Shown: piece after piece, positions 1 through 5,303 of the stretch
Layout of the letters: every line of letters begins with the position of its first letter
Numbering within the stretch: the first letter of the stretch is position 1
DNA from: an uncultured Bacilli bacterium
GTDB taxonomy: Bacteria; Bacillota_I; Bacilli_A; RF39; UBA660
NCBI GenBank assembly: GCA_944372725.1
Contig: CALWAA010000073.1
Location: 1 to 5,754 of the forward strand
Direction of reading: 5' to 3'
DNA length: 5,754 bases
Program-made: the position numbers and the translations under genes
The notes under the pieces: model-generated
Told to the model about the DNA's origin: nothing
Databases searched by the model: none
Seen by the model: only the letters and a program-made list of their open reading frames with translations

Positions 1-681
1 TTTATTATATTTTTCTATATCTTGTACAGTTAATAAATTATTTTTTCTTGTTATAATGGTTACTTTAATATTTAATCTTTTAATAATATCGAGTATTGTA
101 TTATCGGCATAACTATCAATAAATATCAATTCTTTTTTGGCATGCTTAAAAATATCAAATATTTTGGAATACGCATCATAAATTTGTCCATCAAAATAGA
201 TATCATTTATCTTTTGTTTTTCTTCAAGTTTATCAAATGAATGTTGTAATAATTTAATTTTTGAATCATGTTCTAGTACCATATTATTAATGTATTTTTG
301 TTCTATAAAATTACTAGAAATATATTTCCGCATTGCAACAAAAGCATCCATAATAGCAATACTTACCTGAGTAGCTATTTTTGACTTCAATATCGTTGCA
401 AGCATGGCAACACCTTGTTTCGTAAATACAGAATGCCCTTTTCTAGAGCCACCTTTTGAAGTCGCAATTTGCGACTTCAAAGAATCATATTCTTTTTCAG
501 TAATTCGAAAGTAAAATCTTTCCGGAAACTTTTCTTTGTTCCTACTGACTGCTTCATTAATACGTTTTGTTTCTACTTGATAAAGCTTAGCTAAATCACT
601 ATCTAACATCACTTGCTTTCCTCTAATCTCATAAATTAAATTTTCAATATTTTCTTCTTTTTTTAATACAATTTCATTCAT
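1..681 (-). CDS. ORF6N-domain protein with PLD-like C-terminus, copy 1 (C-terminus beyond window)
   Basis: An open frame of 227 codons starts at ATG 681-679 and has no stop before the window edge, so the gene is partial. Residues about 15-115 look like an ORF6N domain, a DNA-binding module common in phage and mobile-element proteins: IRGKQVMLDSDLAKLYQVE, then FPERF, then VFTKQGVAML and IMDAFVAMRKYI. A short charged helical linker follows, then FDGQIYDAYSKIFDIF, which begins the phospholipase-D-like half seen complete in the neighbouring paralogue. The gene lies 29 nt after that paralogue on the same strand, so the two probably share a transcript. No strong SD precedes the ATG (only GGAT-like), which suggests coupling to the upstream gene. 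No cellular role is known to me for this architecture; DNA binding is inferred from the family. Confidence 0.85.
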   Translation of the reverse strand, partial: MNEIVLKKEENIENLIYEIRGKQVMLDSDLAKLYQVETKRINEAVSRNKEKFPERFYFRITEKEYDSLKSQIATSKGGSRKGHSVFTKQGVAMLATILKSKIATQVSIAIMDAFVAMRKYISSNFIEQKYINNMVLEHDSKIKLLQHSFDKLEEKQKINDIYFDGQIYDAYSKIFDIFKHAKKELIFIDSYADNTILDIIKRLNIKVTIITRKNNLLTVQDIEKYNK

Positions 682-710
682 ATCCAAAACATCCAATTCT
701 TACATATAAA

Positions 711-1517
711 CTAAATCTCATGTACTTTGTCAATTAACAAGTGGCTTATATCATCTTCACCAACTAAAGTAATAGAAAAAGTCTTATAACCTATCCGATT
801 AACACTTGTCCCACAGTGATATACTACTTTATTATCTAAAATAAAATATCTATCATGAAAACGATTGCTATATTTTACAATTAAATTATGATATTCTTCA
901 TTATACTTTGCTATCATTTGTTCTTTTAATAAATTATTTTTCTTAGTTATAATTGTTACTTTAATAGTCAAATTTTTAATTATGTCAAGAAGTGTTTTAT
1001 CAGCATAATTATCAACAATAATTACCTCTTCTTTAGCACTATTAAAAATATCTAATATCTTCGAATAAGCATCATAAATCTGTCCATCAAAATAAATTTC
1101 ATGTACTTTTCTTTTTTCTTCGAATTTTTGAAATGTATCTTCAGGTTTATTAATTCTATTATGATCTTCTAATACTAAATCATAGAGATTTTGATGTTCA
1201 ACTAAATTATTTCCAATATATTTCCGCATAGCAACAAAAGCATCCATTATTTTTATACTAATTTCAACTGCTATTTCACTTCTTAAAATAGCAGATAGCA
1301 TAGCAACGCCTTGTTCTGTGAATACATATGGATTATATCTTCTACCACCTTTTATGCTTGAGGTTCCAATCTGGAACTTCAAAGTTTGATATTCTGTATT
1401 TGTTAATTGAAACATAAATCTTTCTGGAAATCTTTCTAAGTTTCTTTTTACTGCTTTATTTATATCTTTGGTGCCATTTGTACATTTATAAAGCCTTGCT
1501 AAATCACTATCTAACAT
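711..1517 (-). CDS. ORF6N-domain protein with PLD-like C-terminus, copy 2
   Basis: An uninterrupted frame from ATG 1517 gives 268 aa. The N-terminal about 105 residues match the ORF6N style (MLDSDLARLYK, FPERFMF, VFTEQGVAML, IMDAFVAMRKYI). The C-terminal half contains FDGQIYDAYSKILDIF, EVIIVDNYAD, then HDRYFILD (residues 221-228) and YHCGTSVNRIG. This resembles a phospholipase-D half-site with Arg in place of the usual Lys (HxR...D), so catalysis is uncertain. The homologous gene at 1-681 carries 24 extra N-terminal codons. Here the matching codons exist up to ATG 1589 but contain a TGA at codon 4, so the true start is unclear. ATG 1517 has only a GGAAAG-like site about 6 nt upstream. It is the promoter-proximal gene of the pair. 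The family is probable; the function is unknown to me. Confidence 0.82.
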   Translation of the reverse strand: MLDSDLARLYKCTNGTKDINKAVKRNLERFPERFMFQLTNTEYQTLKFQIGTSSIKGGRRYNPYVFTEQGVAMLSAILRSEIAVEISIKIMDAFVAMRKYIGNNLVEHQNLYDLVLEDHNRINKPEDTFQKFEEKRKVHEIYFDGQIYDAYSKILDIFNSAKEEVIIVDNYADKTLLDIIKNLTIKVTIITKKNNLLKEQMIAKYNEEYHNLIVKYSNRFHDRYFILDNKVVYHCGTSVNRIGYKTFSITLVGEDDISHLLIDKVHEI

Positions 1518-1589
1518 TACTTGCTTTCCACGAATTTCATAAATTAAATTTTCAATATTTTCTTCTTTTTTTAACTCTCATTCTTTCAT
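1518..1589 (-). other. N-terminal extension of the ORF6N gene interrupted by in-frame TGA
   Basis: ATG 1589-1587 sits 9 nt after a strong SD (GGGGAGG, plus-strand positions 1599-1605), exactly where the promoter-proximal gene should start. It reads ATG AAA GAA TGA GAG TTA and continues in frame into the ORF at 1517 (879 nt in all, 293 codons). The paralogue at 681 reads ATG AAT GAA ATT GTA TTA, codon for codon, so ATT in one copy is TGA (1580-1578) in the other. After this the two copies are almost identical (KKEENIENLIYEIRGKQV). The options are a nonsense mutation, a short MKE leader with downstream re-initiation, stop-codon readthrough, or TGA read as Trp. Uniform TGG use for Trp elsewhere makes the last least likely. 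Confidence 0.75.
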
Positions 1590-1621
1590 TTATTTTTTCC
1601 TCCCCTGATTTTTATAGCTTA

Positions 1622-1650
1622 ATTATAACAGCCATACATTTGTATGTCAA
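1622..1650 (-). promoter_or_regulatory. Consensus sigma-A promoter for the ORF6N gene pair
   Basis: On the minus strand TTGACA (1650-1645) and TATAAT (1627-1622) are both perfect consensus hexamers, separated by exactly 17 bp. The SD and ATG of the ORF6N gene follow about 20 and 33 nt downstream of the -10 box. This is the strongest promoter in the window. Confidence 0.85.
1633..1646. promoter_or_regulatory. Candidate operator: inverted repeat inside the promoter spacer
   Basis: CATACA (1633-1638) and TGTATG (1641-1646) are perfect inverted arms separated by TT. The site lies between the -35 and -10 boxes of the ORF6N promoter, where a bound dimeric repressor would block RNA polymerase. It is also about 50 bp upstream of the divergent promoter. 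The regulator is unknown; autoregulation by the ORF6N proteins is a guess. Confidence 0.5.
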
Positions 1651-1679
1651 TGCTTGTTTTAAATTATAATAAAATTTTC

Positions 1680-1708
1680 TTGTACTTTTATATTAATTAT
1701 GTTATAAG
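1680..1708 (+). promoter_or_regulatory. Promoter for the YbaK-like gene
   Basis: TTGTAC (1680-1685) lies 17 bp before TATAAG (1703-1708), and a TG at 1700-1701 gives an extended -10 element. The SD and ATG 1731 follow closely, implying a very short leader. The hexamers are less perfect than those of the divergent minus-strand promoter. Confidence 0.55.
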
Positions 1709-1730
1709 TAATAAAGAAAGAAGGTTATTT

Positions 1731-2204
1731 ATGTCTTTAGTAAAAGCAAAAGAATATCTAAAAAAATTTGGCTTGGATAAAAATGTTATAGAGTTTAGTG
1801 AGAGTACAGCAACTGTTAGAGAGGCAGCAGAAGCTTTAAATTGTGAAGATGCCCAAATTGCTAAAACAATGGCTTTTTTAGTGGATGATTCTCCTATTTT
1901 AATTATAGCTAGTGGTGATAAGAAAATCGATAATTCTAAATTTAAGCAAACTTTTCATACGAAAGCAAAAATGGTTCCATTTGATGAACTAGAAACACTT
2001 ATTGGTCATGCTGCCGGAGGAGTTTGTCCTTTTGGAATTCATGATGGTGTAAAAGTATATTTAGATGTTTCTCTAAAAGAGTTTGATACTGTTTATCCGG
2101 CCTGTGGTACTAGTAATAGTGCCGTCAAATTAACACTAGAAGAACTTGAAAAAGCATCTGATTATTTAGAATATGTGGATGTATGCAAAAAGCCTGAAAA
2201 TTAA
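1731..2204 (+). CDS. YbaK/EbsC-family aminoacyl-tRNA deacylase
   Basis: The 157-aa protein fills the usual size of a stand-alone YbaK/EbsC (prolyl-tRNA-editing-like) domain. Such enzymes hydrolyse mischarged aminoacyl-tRNA, typically Cys- or Ala-tRNA(Pro), in the cytoplasm. Visible family features are AQIAKTMAFL with the conserved Lys (K45), LIIASGDKKID, the glycine-rich AGGVCPFG (residues 95-102), and the C-terminal YPACGTSNSAVKLTLEEL. ATG 1731 is chosen because AGAAGG lies 6 nt upstream and the family starts here. The open frame extends 29 codons further upstream but passes through the promoter and looks non-coding. The gene is monocistronic, divergent from the ORF6N pair, and ends inside a terminator. 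The exact tRNA substrate cannot be told from sequence. It is probably a host housekeeping gene unrelated to the DGR. Confidence 0.92.
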   Translation: MSLVKAKEYLKKFGLDKNVIEFSESTATVREAAEALNCEDAQIAKTMAFLVDDSPILIIASGDKKIDNSKFKQTFHTKAKMVPFDELETLIGHAAGGVCPFGIHDGVKVYLDVSLKEFDTVYPACGTSNSAVKLTLEELEKASDYLEYVDVCKKPEN

Positions 2205-2217
2205 TTCAGACTTTTTT
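2187..2217. terminator. Bidirectional intrinsic terminator between convergent genes
   Basis: AAAAAG (2187-2192) and CTGAA (2194-2198) pair with TTCAG (2205-2209) and CTTTTT (2211-2216) around an AATTAA loop. Position 2193/2210 is a C-A mismatch on the plus strand but a G-U pair on the minus strand. Each strand ends in a T run, so it serves both the deacylase gene and the AlkD-like gene, whose stop codons lie within it. Confidence 0.8.
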
Positions 2218-2926
2218 ACTTTTTAAACTTCAAAATATAATCTTTCATTTCTTTACTTACTCGATAACTATCTCTTATTTTACTAATACTTTTATTGATT
2301 GTAAATTTATTTAATTTATTGTGTTCTAAGTATTTTAAACCAACACTTTCATATTTTATAAATATTTCACATATTAACCAAGCTTCACCCATATTAATAT
2401 AATATTCATCACTTTTAATATTATCTAAATATTTTAAAATTAAATCTAAATATTCTTCTTCTACATAATAGCATAATAATAAAATAAGTCCTACTCTGAT
2501 ATGATATGTTTGATTGCTTTTAACTAATTTATCTATTTTGGTTAGAAAATAATCTTTATTTTTTTCAACTATCTTTAAACTATTACAGAAAGTATCACAT
2601 AAAGCCCAATTATCAATTAAATTAATAGCATCATCAAAATAAAGTATTAATTCATCAATATCTTTGATATTTGCAAACACTAGTAGTTTAATCATGATTT
2701 CTTCATAATAAGTATTTTTGCTATACTTTAAAAATTCTTGAATATTTCCTTTGGGGATATCTTTGGCTATACTTCTTAATTTAGGAAGTCTTATACCCAA
2801 CATTTCATATTTAGTAAAAGTTATTTTTTCGCTAAATTCTTTATACTTTTTTTCACTAATACTTTTTAAATATTCAATAAATTCTTGATAAGAATTATTG
2901 TTCCATTCTATATTTTTTAAATCCAT
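2216..2926 (-). CDS. AlkD-type DNA alkylation repair glycosylase
   Basis: The 236-aa, all-helical protein matches the AlkD family of HEAT-repeat DNA glycosylases, which remove cationic alkylated bases such as N3- and N7-alkylpurines. The four residues known as important in Bacillus cereus AlkD (W109, D113, R148, W187) have counterparts with similar spacing: W107 and D111 in IDNWALCD, R144 in YHIRVGLILLL, and W183 in MGEAWLICEIF. The early motif EMLGIRLPKLRSIAKDI is also typical. ATG 2926 is preferred because GGTGA lies just upstream and the length suits the family; the frame extends 15 codons to a TTG at 2971 that overlaps the RT gene and has no support. It begins 28 nt after the RT stop with no terminator seen between, so it may be cotranscribed with the DGR. 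A functional link to the DGR is not shown. Confidence 0.9.
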   Translation of the reverse strand: MDLKNIEWNNNSYQEFIEYLKSISEKKYKEFSEKITFTKYEMLGIRLPKLRSIAKDIPKGNIQEFLKYSKNTYYEEIMIKLLVFANIKDIDELILYFDDAINLIDNWALCDTFCNSLKIVEKNKDYFLTKIDKLVKSNQTYHIRVGLILLLCYYVEEEYLDLILKYLDNIKSDEYYINMGEAWLICEIFIKYESVGLKYLEHNKLNKFTINKSISKIRDSYRVSKEMKDYILKFKK

Positions 2927-2954
2927 AATACTCACCAATACAATGATATCAATT

Positions 2955-4013
2955 CTAATAATTTCTTTCAATATATTTTGTTATTTTATGATTATTAGAA
3001 TATTTAAAAGTAAAGCGATAATTATTAATAGATGAAAAATATTTGGAAAAAGTTATTTGCTTTTTATTATATAAATCATTACTATTTTTTATTCTTTTTT
3101 GTACTTTATTCCATGTTTCTTTTCTAAGTTTTATTATTGTCTTTTTATTTCTTATTTTAAAATAATAACCTAAAAAGACGAATCCTTCTTTTGTATTAAT
3201 TATCTTTGTTTTATTTTCATTAATATTCAAATGATAAATGTTATTTAATTGATATTTTATTTTAATTAGACATTCTGCCAAATAATATTTGTCATGATGA
3301 AATATTAAAAAGTCATCCATATATCGAACATAATACTTTAAATGTAAATTGTGAATAATATAATGGTCTAATCTATTTAAATAAAAAATGCTTAAAAATT
3401 GACTTGTTAAATTACCAATAGGAAGGCCTTTACCAAATTCATAATTTGGTAAACTAAAATTTTTTTCTTGATATTTTAAAATCGTACGATATACATAATA
3501 TTCATTTGTAATATCAATAATAGAATTAATTATTTTATATTCTGAAATAGTTAATTCATTTTTAATCATTCTTTTTAATACTTCATGATCAATATGATAA
3601 AAATACTTAGAAATATCTATTTTTAGTACATATACTTGATCGTATTTTTTAAGTTGTTCTAAATATTTTTTAACCAACTTTATTCCATAATCGCTACCCA
3701 TATTCTTTCTCGTAGCAATATTTCTATGGTCTAAATACTTTTCTAATTTTGGTTTTAAAATAAACTCTGTAACGTAATGATTAATGATTTTATCATGTAT
3801 ACTTAGGGACATTACAATTCTTTTTTTAGGCTCTCTAATTAAAAAAATATTATAGTGTTCTACCCTATAATTATTATTTTTTAGTTCATAATAAATATTG
3901 ATTAAATTTTGAAATTTATTTCTTTCAAAATTTAATAATTTTTTCTTGTTTTTTACATTTTTACTAATTTGATGCTCATAAATAAATAATAGATCTTTAA
4001 ACTTTACTTCCAT
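2955..4013 (-). CDS. DGR-type reverse transcriptase
   Basis: This enzyme would copy the TR RNA into cDNA with adenine-directed errors. Counting residues from the in-frame ATG at 4028, the RT blocks are all present: NIFLIREPKKRIVMS (60-74), NIATRKNMGSDYG (103-115), LKIDIS with catalytic D138, GLPIGNLTSQ (201-210), YMDD (236-239, D238/D239), then KTKI and FVFLGYYF (283-290). The GN..SQ form of the fourth block is characteristic of DGR RTs, where other RTs more often have a QG form. At about 350 aa it carries no maturase or endonuclease domain. I prefer ATG 4013 (352 aa) because GGATGG lies 7 nt upstream; ATG 4028 is the alternative. Its start overlaps the avd end by 17 nt, implying coupled translation. 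The family call is firm, given TR, VR and avd alongside. Confidence 0.96.
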   Translation of the reverse strand: MEVKFKDLLFIYEHQISKNVKNKKKLLNFERNKFQNLINIYYELKNNNYRVEHYNIFLIREPKKRIVMSLSIHDKIINHYVTEFILKPKLEKYLDHRNIATRKNMGSDYGIKLVKKYLEQLKKYDQVYVLKIDISKYFYHIDHEVLKRMIKNELTISEYKIINSIIDITNEYYVYRTILKYQEKNFSLPNYEFGKGLPIGNLTSQFLSIFYLNRLDHYIIHNLHLKYYVRYMDDFLIFHHDKYYLAECLIKIKYQLNNIYHLNINENKTKIINTKEGFVFLGYYFKIRNKKTIIKLRKETWNKVQKRIKNSNDLYNKKQITFSKYFSSINNYRFTFKYSNNHKITKYIERNY

Positions 4014-4335
4014 TTTTAATCCATCCATAAATCATTTTGGTTATAACAGATAATTCTTGTACTTTATGTATACATGTTTTTTCACTAATATACTTCTTCT
4101 TAAACGATTCTTCAAAATAAAAATCTAACATATTAATTTTAGATATAATTAATTGTTGTTCTTCTAACTTATCTTGTTTTAAATTAGCAAGTAATATTAA
4201 TTCTAATATTTCATAACTTGTACTTTTTATTTTGTCTTTTAGTATTTTTTCACTTTTAGGATAATTAATTAAAAAAGAATCTAGAGATAAAATAAATTGC
4301 TTCATATTTTTTACAATTCGAAACTCATTATTCAT
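3997..4335 (-). CDS. avd: Accessory variability determinant (Avd-like) protein
   Basis: The 112-aa, charged, helical protein fits the Avd family. In characterised DGRs, Avd is a small four-helix-bundle protein that oligomerises, binds the RT and TR RNA, and is required for cDNA synthesis. Helices can be read at about 8-25, 30-52, 56-80 and 86-108. The C-terminal pattern KVQELSVITKMIYGWIKNG is typical of the Avd/S23-like bundle fold, whose last helix often ends in GWI. The gene sits directly before the RT and overlaps it (stop 3999-3997). ATG 4335 lies inside the last codons of the frameshifted MutS-like frame, an 8-nt overlap that suggests coupling. The call rests on fold-like pattern and position; sequence identity in this family is low. 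Confidence 0.88.
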   Translation of the reverse strand: MNNEFRIVKNMKQFILSLDSFLINYPKSEKILKDKIKSTSYEILELILLANLKQDKLEEQQLIISKINMLDFYFEESFKKKYISEKTCIHKVQELSVITKMIYGWIKNGSKV

Positions 4336-4686
4336 TCACCAGTTTTTCAATTCCTTCTAATATTTGAAGCAACTCGCTTTCATCTTTTTCTTCCAATTTT
4401 AATTCAATATTATGAATTAAATTTTGAACAACTATTTTGTCTTTAGATTTTGCTAAATAAAAAGCATATTTATTTAAATCTTTAAAATCTTTTGTTATAT
4501 TCTCGCCAATAATCTTATAATTAATTTTTTTGCTTCCAAAATATTTATTACTTTATTAATTGCATTATTGGGAAAGCCTACTTTCCTATCTATTACTTTA
4601 TAATCTAATAAATAATGCAATATGAAAGCATCATCATCAAATACTTGATAAAATAAACCCATTTTTCTAATTGTTACAAATTTCAT
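4328..4686 (-). CDS. MutS domain I-like DGR accessory protein, requires -1 frameshift
   Basis: ATG 4686 has AAAGGA 6 nt upstream. In frame 0 the protein is only 63 aa (stop 4497-4495) and ends oddly in LIIRLLARI. A -1 shift on A AAA AAA (4531-4525) yields 119 aa that continue INYKIIGENITKDF and end at TAA 4330-4328, overlapping avd. Residues 7-20 (RKMGLFYQVFDDDA) closely resemble the MutS mismatch-binding domain I segment (E. coli MGDFYELFYDDA). F12 corresponds to the mismatch-stacking Phe, and the partner Glu is Gln (Q14). VGFPNNAINKVINILEAKK then matches the following MutS helix. The shifted part also aligns with the paralogue at 4950-5234, so the 119-aa product is the ancestral one. From memory, MutS-like (MSL) accessory ORFs are known in some DGRs. 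Whether this copy is shifted in vivo, phase-variable or broken is open. Confidence 0.75.
4525..4531 (-). other. Slippery heptamer A AAA AAA / frameshift point
   Basis: Seven A residues in the coding strand fall in the phase gcA AAA AAA tta, exactly the X XXY YYZ form used in -1 frameshifting. After a one-base slip, reading continues ATT AAT TAT AAG into the long frame. The GGAAG motif lies right against the site, not 10-14 nt upstream as in dnaX, and I see no strong downstream stem. A simple one-base loss from A8 explains the same data. Confidence 0.6.
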
Positions 4687-4843
4687 TTTAATTCCTTTCT
4701 TAATATATAGTACTAGGAAAGTGACGTATCACTTTCCATCTATATATGTTATTCAAGGCTAAGCCTTAGGATAAGTAATGTTTTCTAACATACACAAATT
4801 ATAGTCTTAACCATAAAATCCCGATTATTAGAAAGCTCTAGGA
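4687..4843 (-). ncRNA. TR-downstream spacer, likely part of the DGR template RNA
   Basis: This 157-nt stretch between TR and the MutS-like gene holds no convincing ORF. It contains a 9-bp hairpin (4716-4737) and a nested short palindrome around AAGGCT-A-AGCCTT (4755-4767). In studied DGRs the RNA 3' of TR is needed for RT and Avd binding and cDNA priming. That role is inferred here by position only; RNA ends are unknown. Confidence 0.4.
4716..4737 (-). repeat. Perfect 9-bp hairpin downstream of TR
   Basis: Arms at 4716-4724 and 4729-4737 are perfectly complementary (GGAAAGTGA with TCACTTTCC) around a 4-nt loop. The RNA loop on the coding strand is UACG, a UNCG-type loop. There is no T run after it in the coding direction, so it is not a standard terminator. 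It lies about 30 nt before the ATG at 4686. Confidence 0.75.
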
Positions 4844-4941
4844 CGGACCCCGTTCGAGTTGTTCGCATTGTTGTTGTTGTTCACATAACCAGTATTGTTC
4901 ACATTGAAGACGTTGTTCGAATTCGACGAGTTCGGTTTTTT
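4844..4941 (-). repeat. DGR template repeat (TR)
   Basis: The coding-strand core (4935-4844) is homologous to VR at 5474-5386. It is much richer in G+C than its surroundings and packed with AAC/AAT codons. In the VR frame it reads as Asn-rich (NSNNVFNVNNTGYVNNNN), then NGVRP, and meets a stop soon after. Of 22 substitutions against VR, 19 are at TR adenines; the exceptions lie under TR positions 4887, 4901 and 4918. TR has one extra AAC codon. The shared GGGGTCCG end (4851-4844) is the likely initiation-of-homology end, after which TR and VR diverge. The far end may include the A6 at 4941-4936, where VR is also altered. It begins 8 nt after the stop of the upstream MutS-like gene. Confidence 0.95.
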
Positions 4942-4949
4942 ACTAATAC

Positions 4950-5234
4950 TTACCCTACAATTTTATTTAATATTTTTCTAATTGTTTCTAAATAAAAATA
5001 TTTATTATACTGATTATTTTCATCAGCATATTTACTTATAATATCTAAATTATCTAATATTAGATAATTAATATGTTTTTCTTGTAGTTGATGCTCTATA
5101 TTCACATTTGTCTTTAAATGTTTTAGTATGAGAGCATCAATACCATAAGAAACATATTTTCCTTTTCTTATAATTACCACAAGGTATTCTTGATGTTTTT
5201 TCTTAGCAATGTAATATCTATTATATATTCCCAC
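4950..5234 (-). CDS. Small MutS domain I-like protein, upstream of TR
   Basis: The product is 94 aa from GTG 5234, chosen because AGGAAG lies 8 nt upstream; the frame continues to another GTG at 5243, which has a weaker site. I see no annotated family directly, but it aligns with the MutS-like protein at 4328-4686: LVVIIRKGKYVSYGIDALIL against FVTIRKMGLFYQVFDDDAFIL, then INYLI against INYKI (residues 55-57 in both), then NQYNKYFYL against DLNKYAFYL. The Phe-x-Gln of the other copy is Tyr-x-Ser here (Y27, S29), and the GFP segment is absent. It lies between the VR-bearing gene and TR, so it belongs to the DGR cassette by position. A role in nucleic-acid binding is inferred. It is probably a diverged duplicate and no enzymatic residues are visible. 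Confidence 0.7.
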   Translation of the reverse strand: MGIYNRYYIAKKKHQEYLVVIIRKGKYVSYGIDALILKHLKTNVNIEHQLQEKHINYLILDNLDIISKYADENNQYNKYFYLETIRKILNKIVG

Positions 5235-5268
5235 ATTTACCACTTCCTACCTGTGGATAAGTGGCGCC

Positions 5269-5300
5269 GGCTCGGGAAGACTTCCCTCTTCCTGCGAGCC
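5269..5300 (-). repeat. GC-rich compound hairpin after the target gene
   Basis: GGCTCG (5269-5274) pairs with CGAGCC (5295-5300), and GGAAGA (5275-5280) with TCTTCC (5287-5292), leaving a 6-nt loop and a 2-nt bulge. An alternative palindrome, GGGAAG-A-CTTCCC, is nested inside (5274-5286), and GGCGCC lies beside it. It follows the target stop by 3 nt and has no T run in the coding direction. DGRs often carry a hairpin or cruciform downstream of VR that promotes retrohoming; this is a candidate, though 85 bp from VR rather than adjacent. Confidence 0.7.
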
Positions 5301-5303
5301 TTA

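Noticed and set aside
711..1589. Mycoplasma-type code (TGA = Trp) for the whole window.
   Set aside because: Nine Trp codons in the intact genes are all TGG and no other internal TGA is needed; code-4 genomes usually prefer TGA. It stays a minor possibility.
1478..1669. A 63-codon plus-strand open frame.
   Set aside because: It lies antisense to the ORF6N gene start and crosses its promoter, has no SD, and reads as low-complexity hydrophobic sequence, a by-product of AT-rich DNA.
1644..1730. A longer N-terminus (29 extra codons) for the YbaK-like protein.
   Set aside because: The extension covers the promoter and contains no family-like sequence; ATG 1731 has the SD and matches the family start.
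2955..4013. Retron or group II intron origin for the RT.
   Set aside because: No intron domain V-like structure, maturase domain or msr/msd-like repeat is visible; TR, VR, avd and the GN..SQ block point to a DGR.
4495..4524. LIIRLLARI as the true C-terminus of the MutS-like protein.
   Set aside because: It would cut the domain short and leave 160 nt of clearly coding sequence unused before avd; the -1 frame aligns with the paralogue.
4798..4803. A second minus-strand TATAAT in the TR-downstream spacer.
   Set aside because: The hexamer 17 bp upstream is AATCGG, not a -35 box.
4868..4882. The GTT/GTTGTT run as a microsatellite or CRISPR-like repeat.
   Set aside because: On the coding strand it is the AAC codon run of TR; there are no regular spacers or direct-repeat units.
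5004..5009. A TATAAT on the minus strand inside the small MutS-like gene, as a promoter for the TR RNA.
   Set aside because: No recognisable -35 box lies 16-18 bp upstream, and such hexamers are common by chance in this AT-rich DNA.
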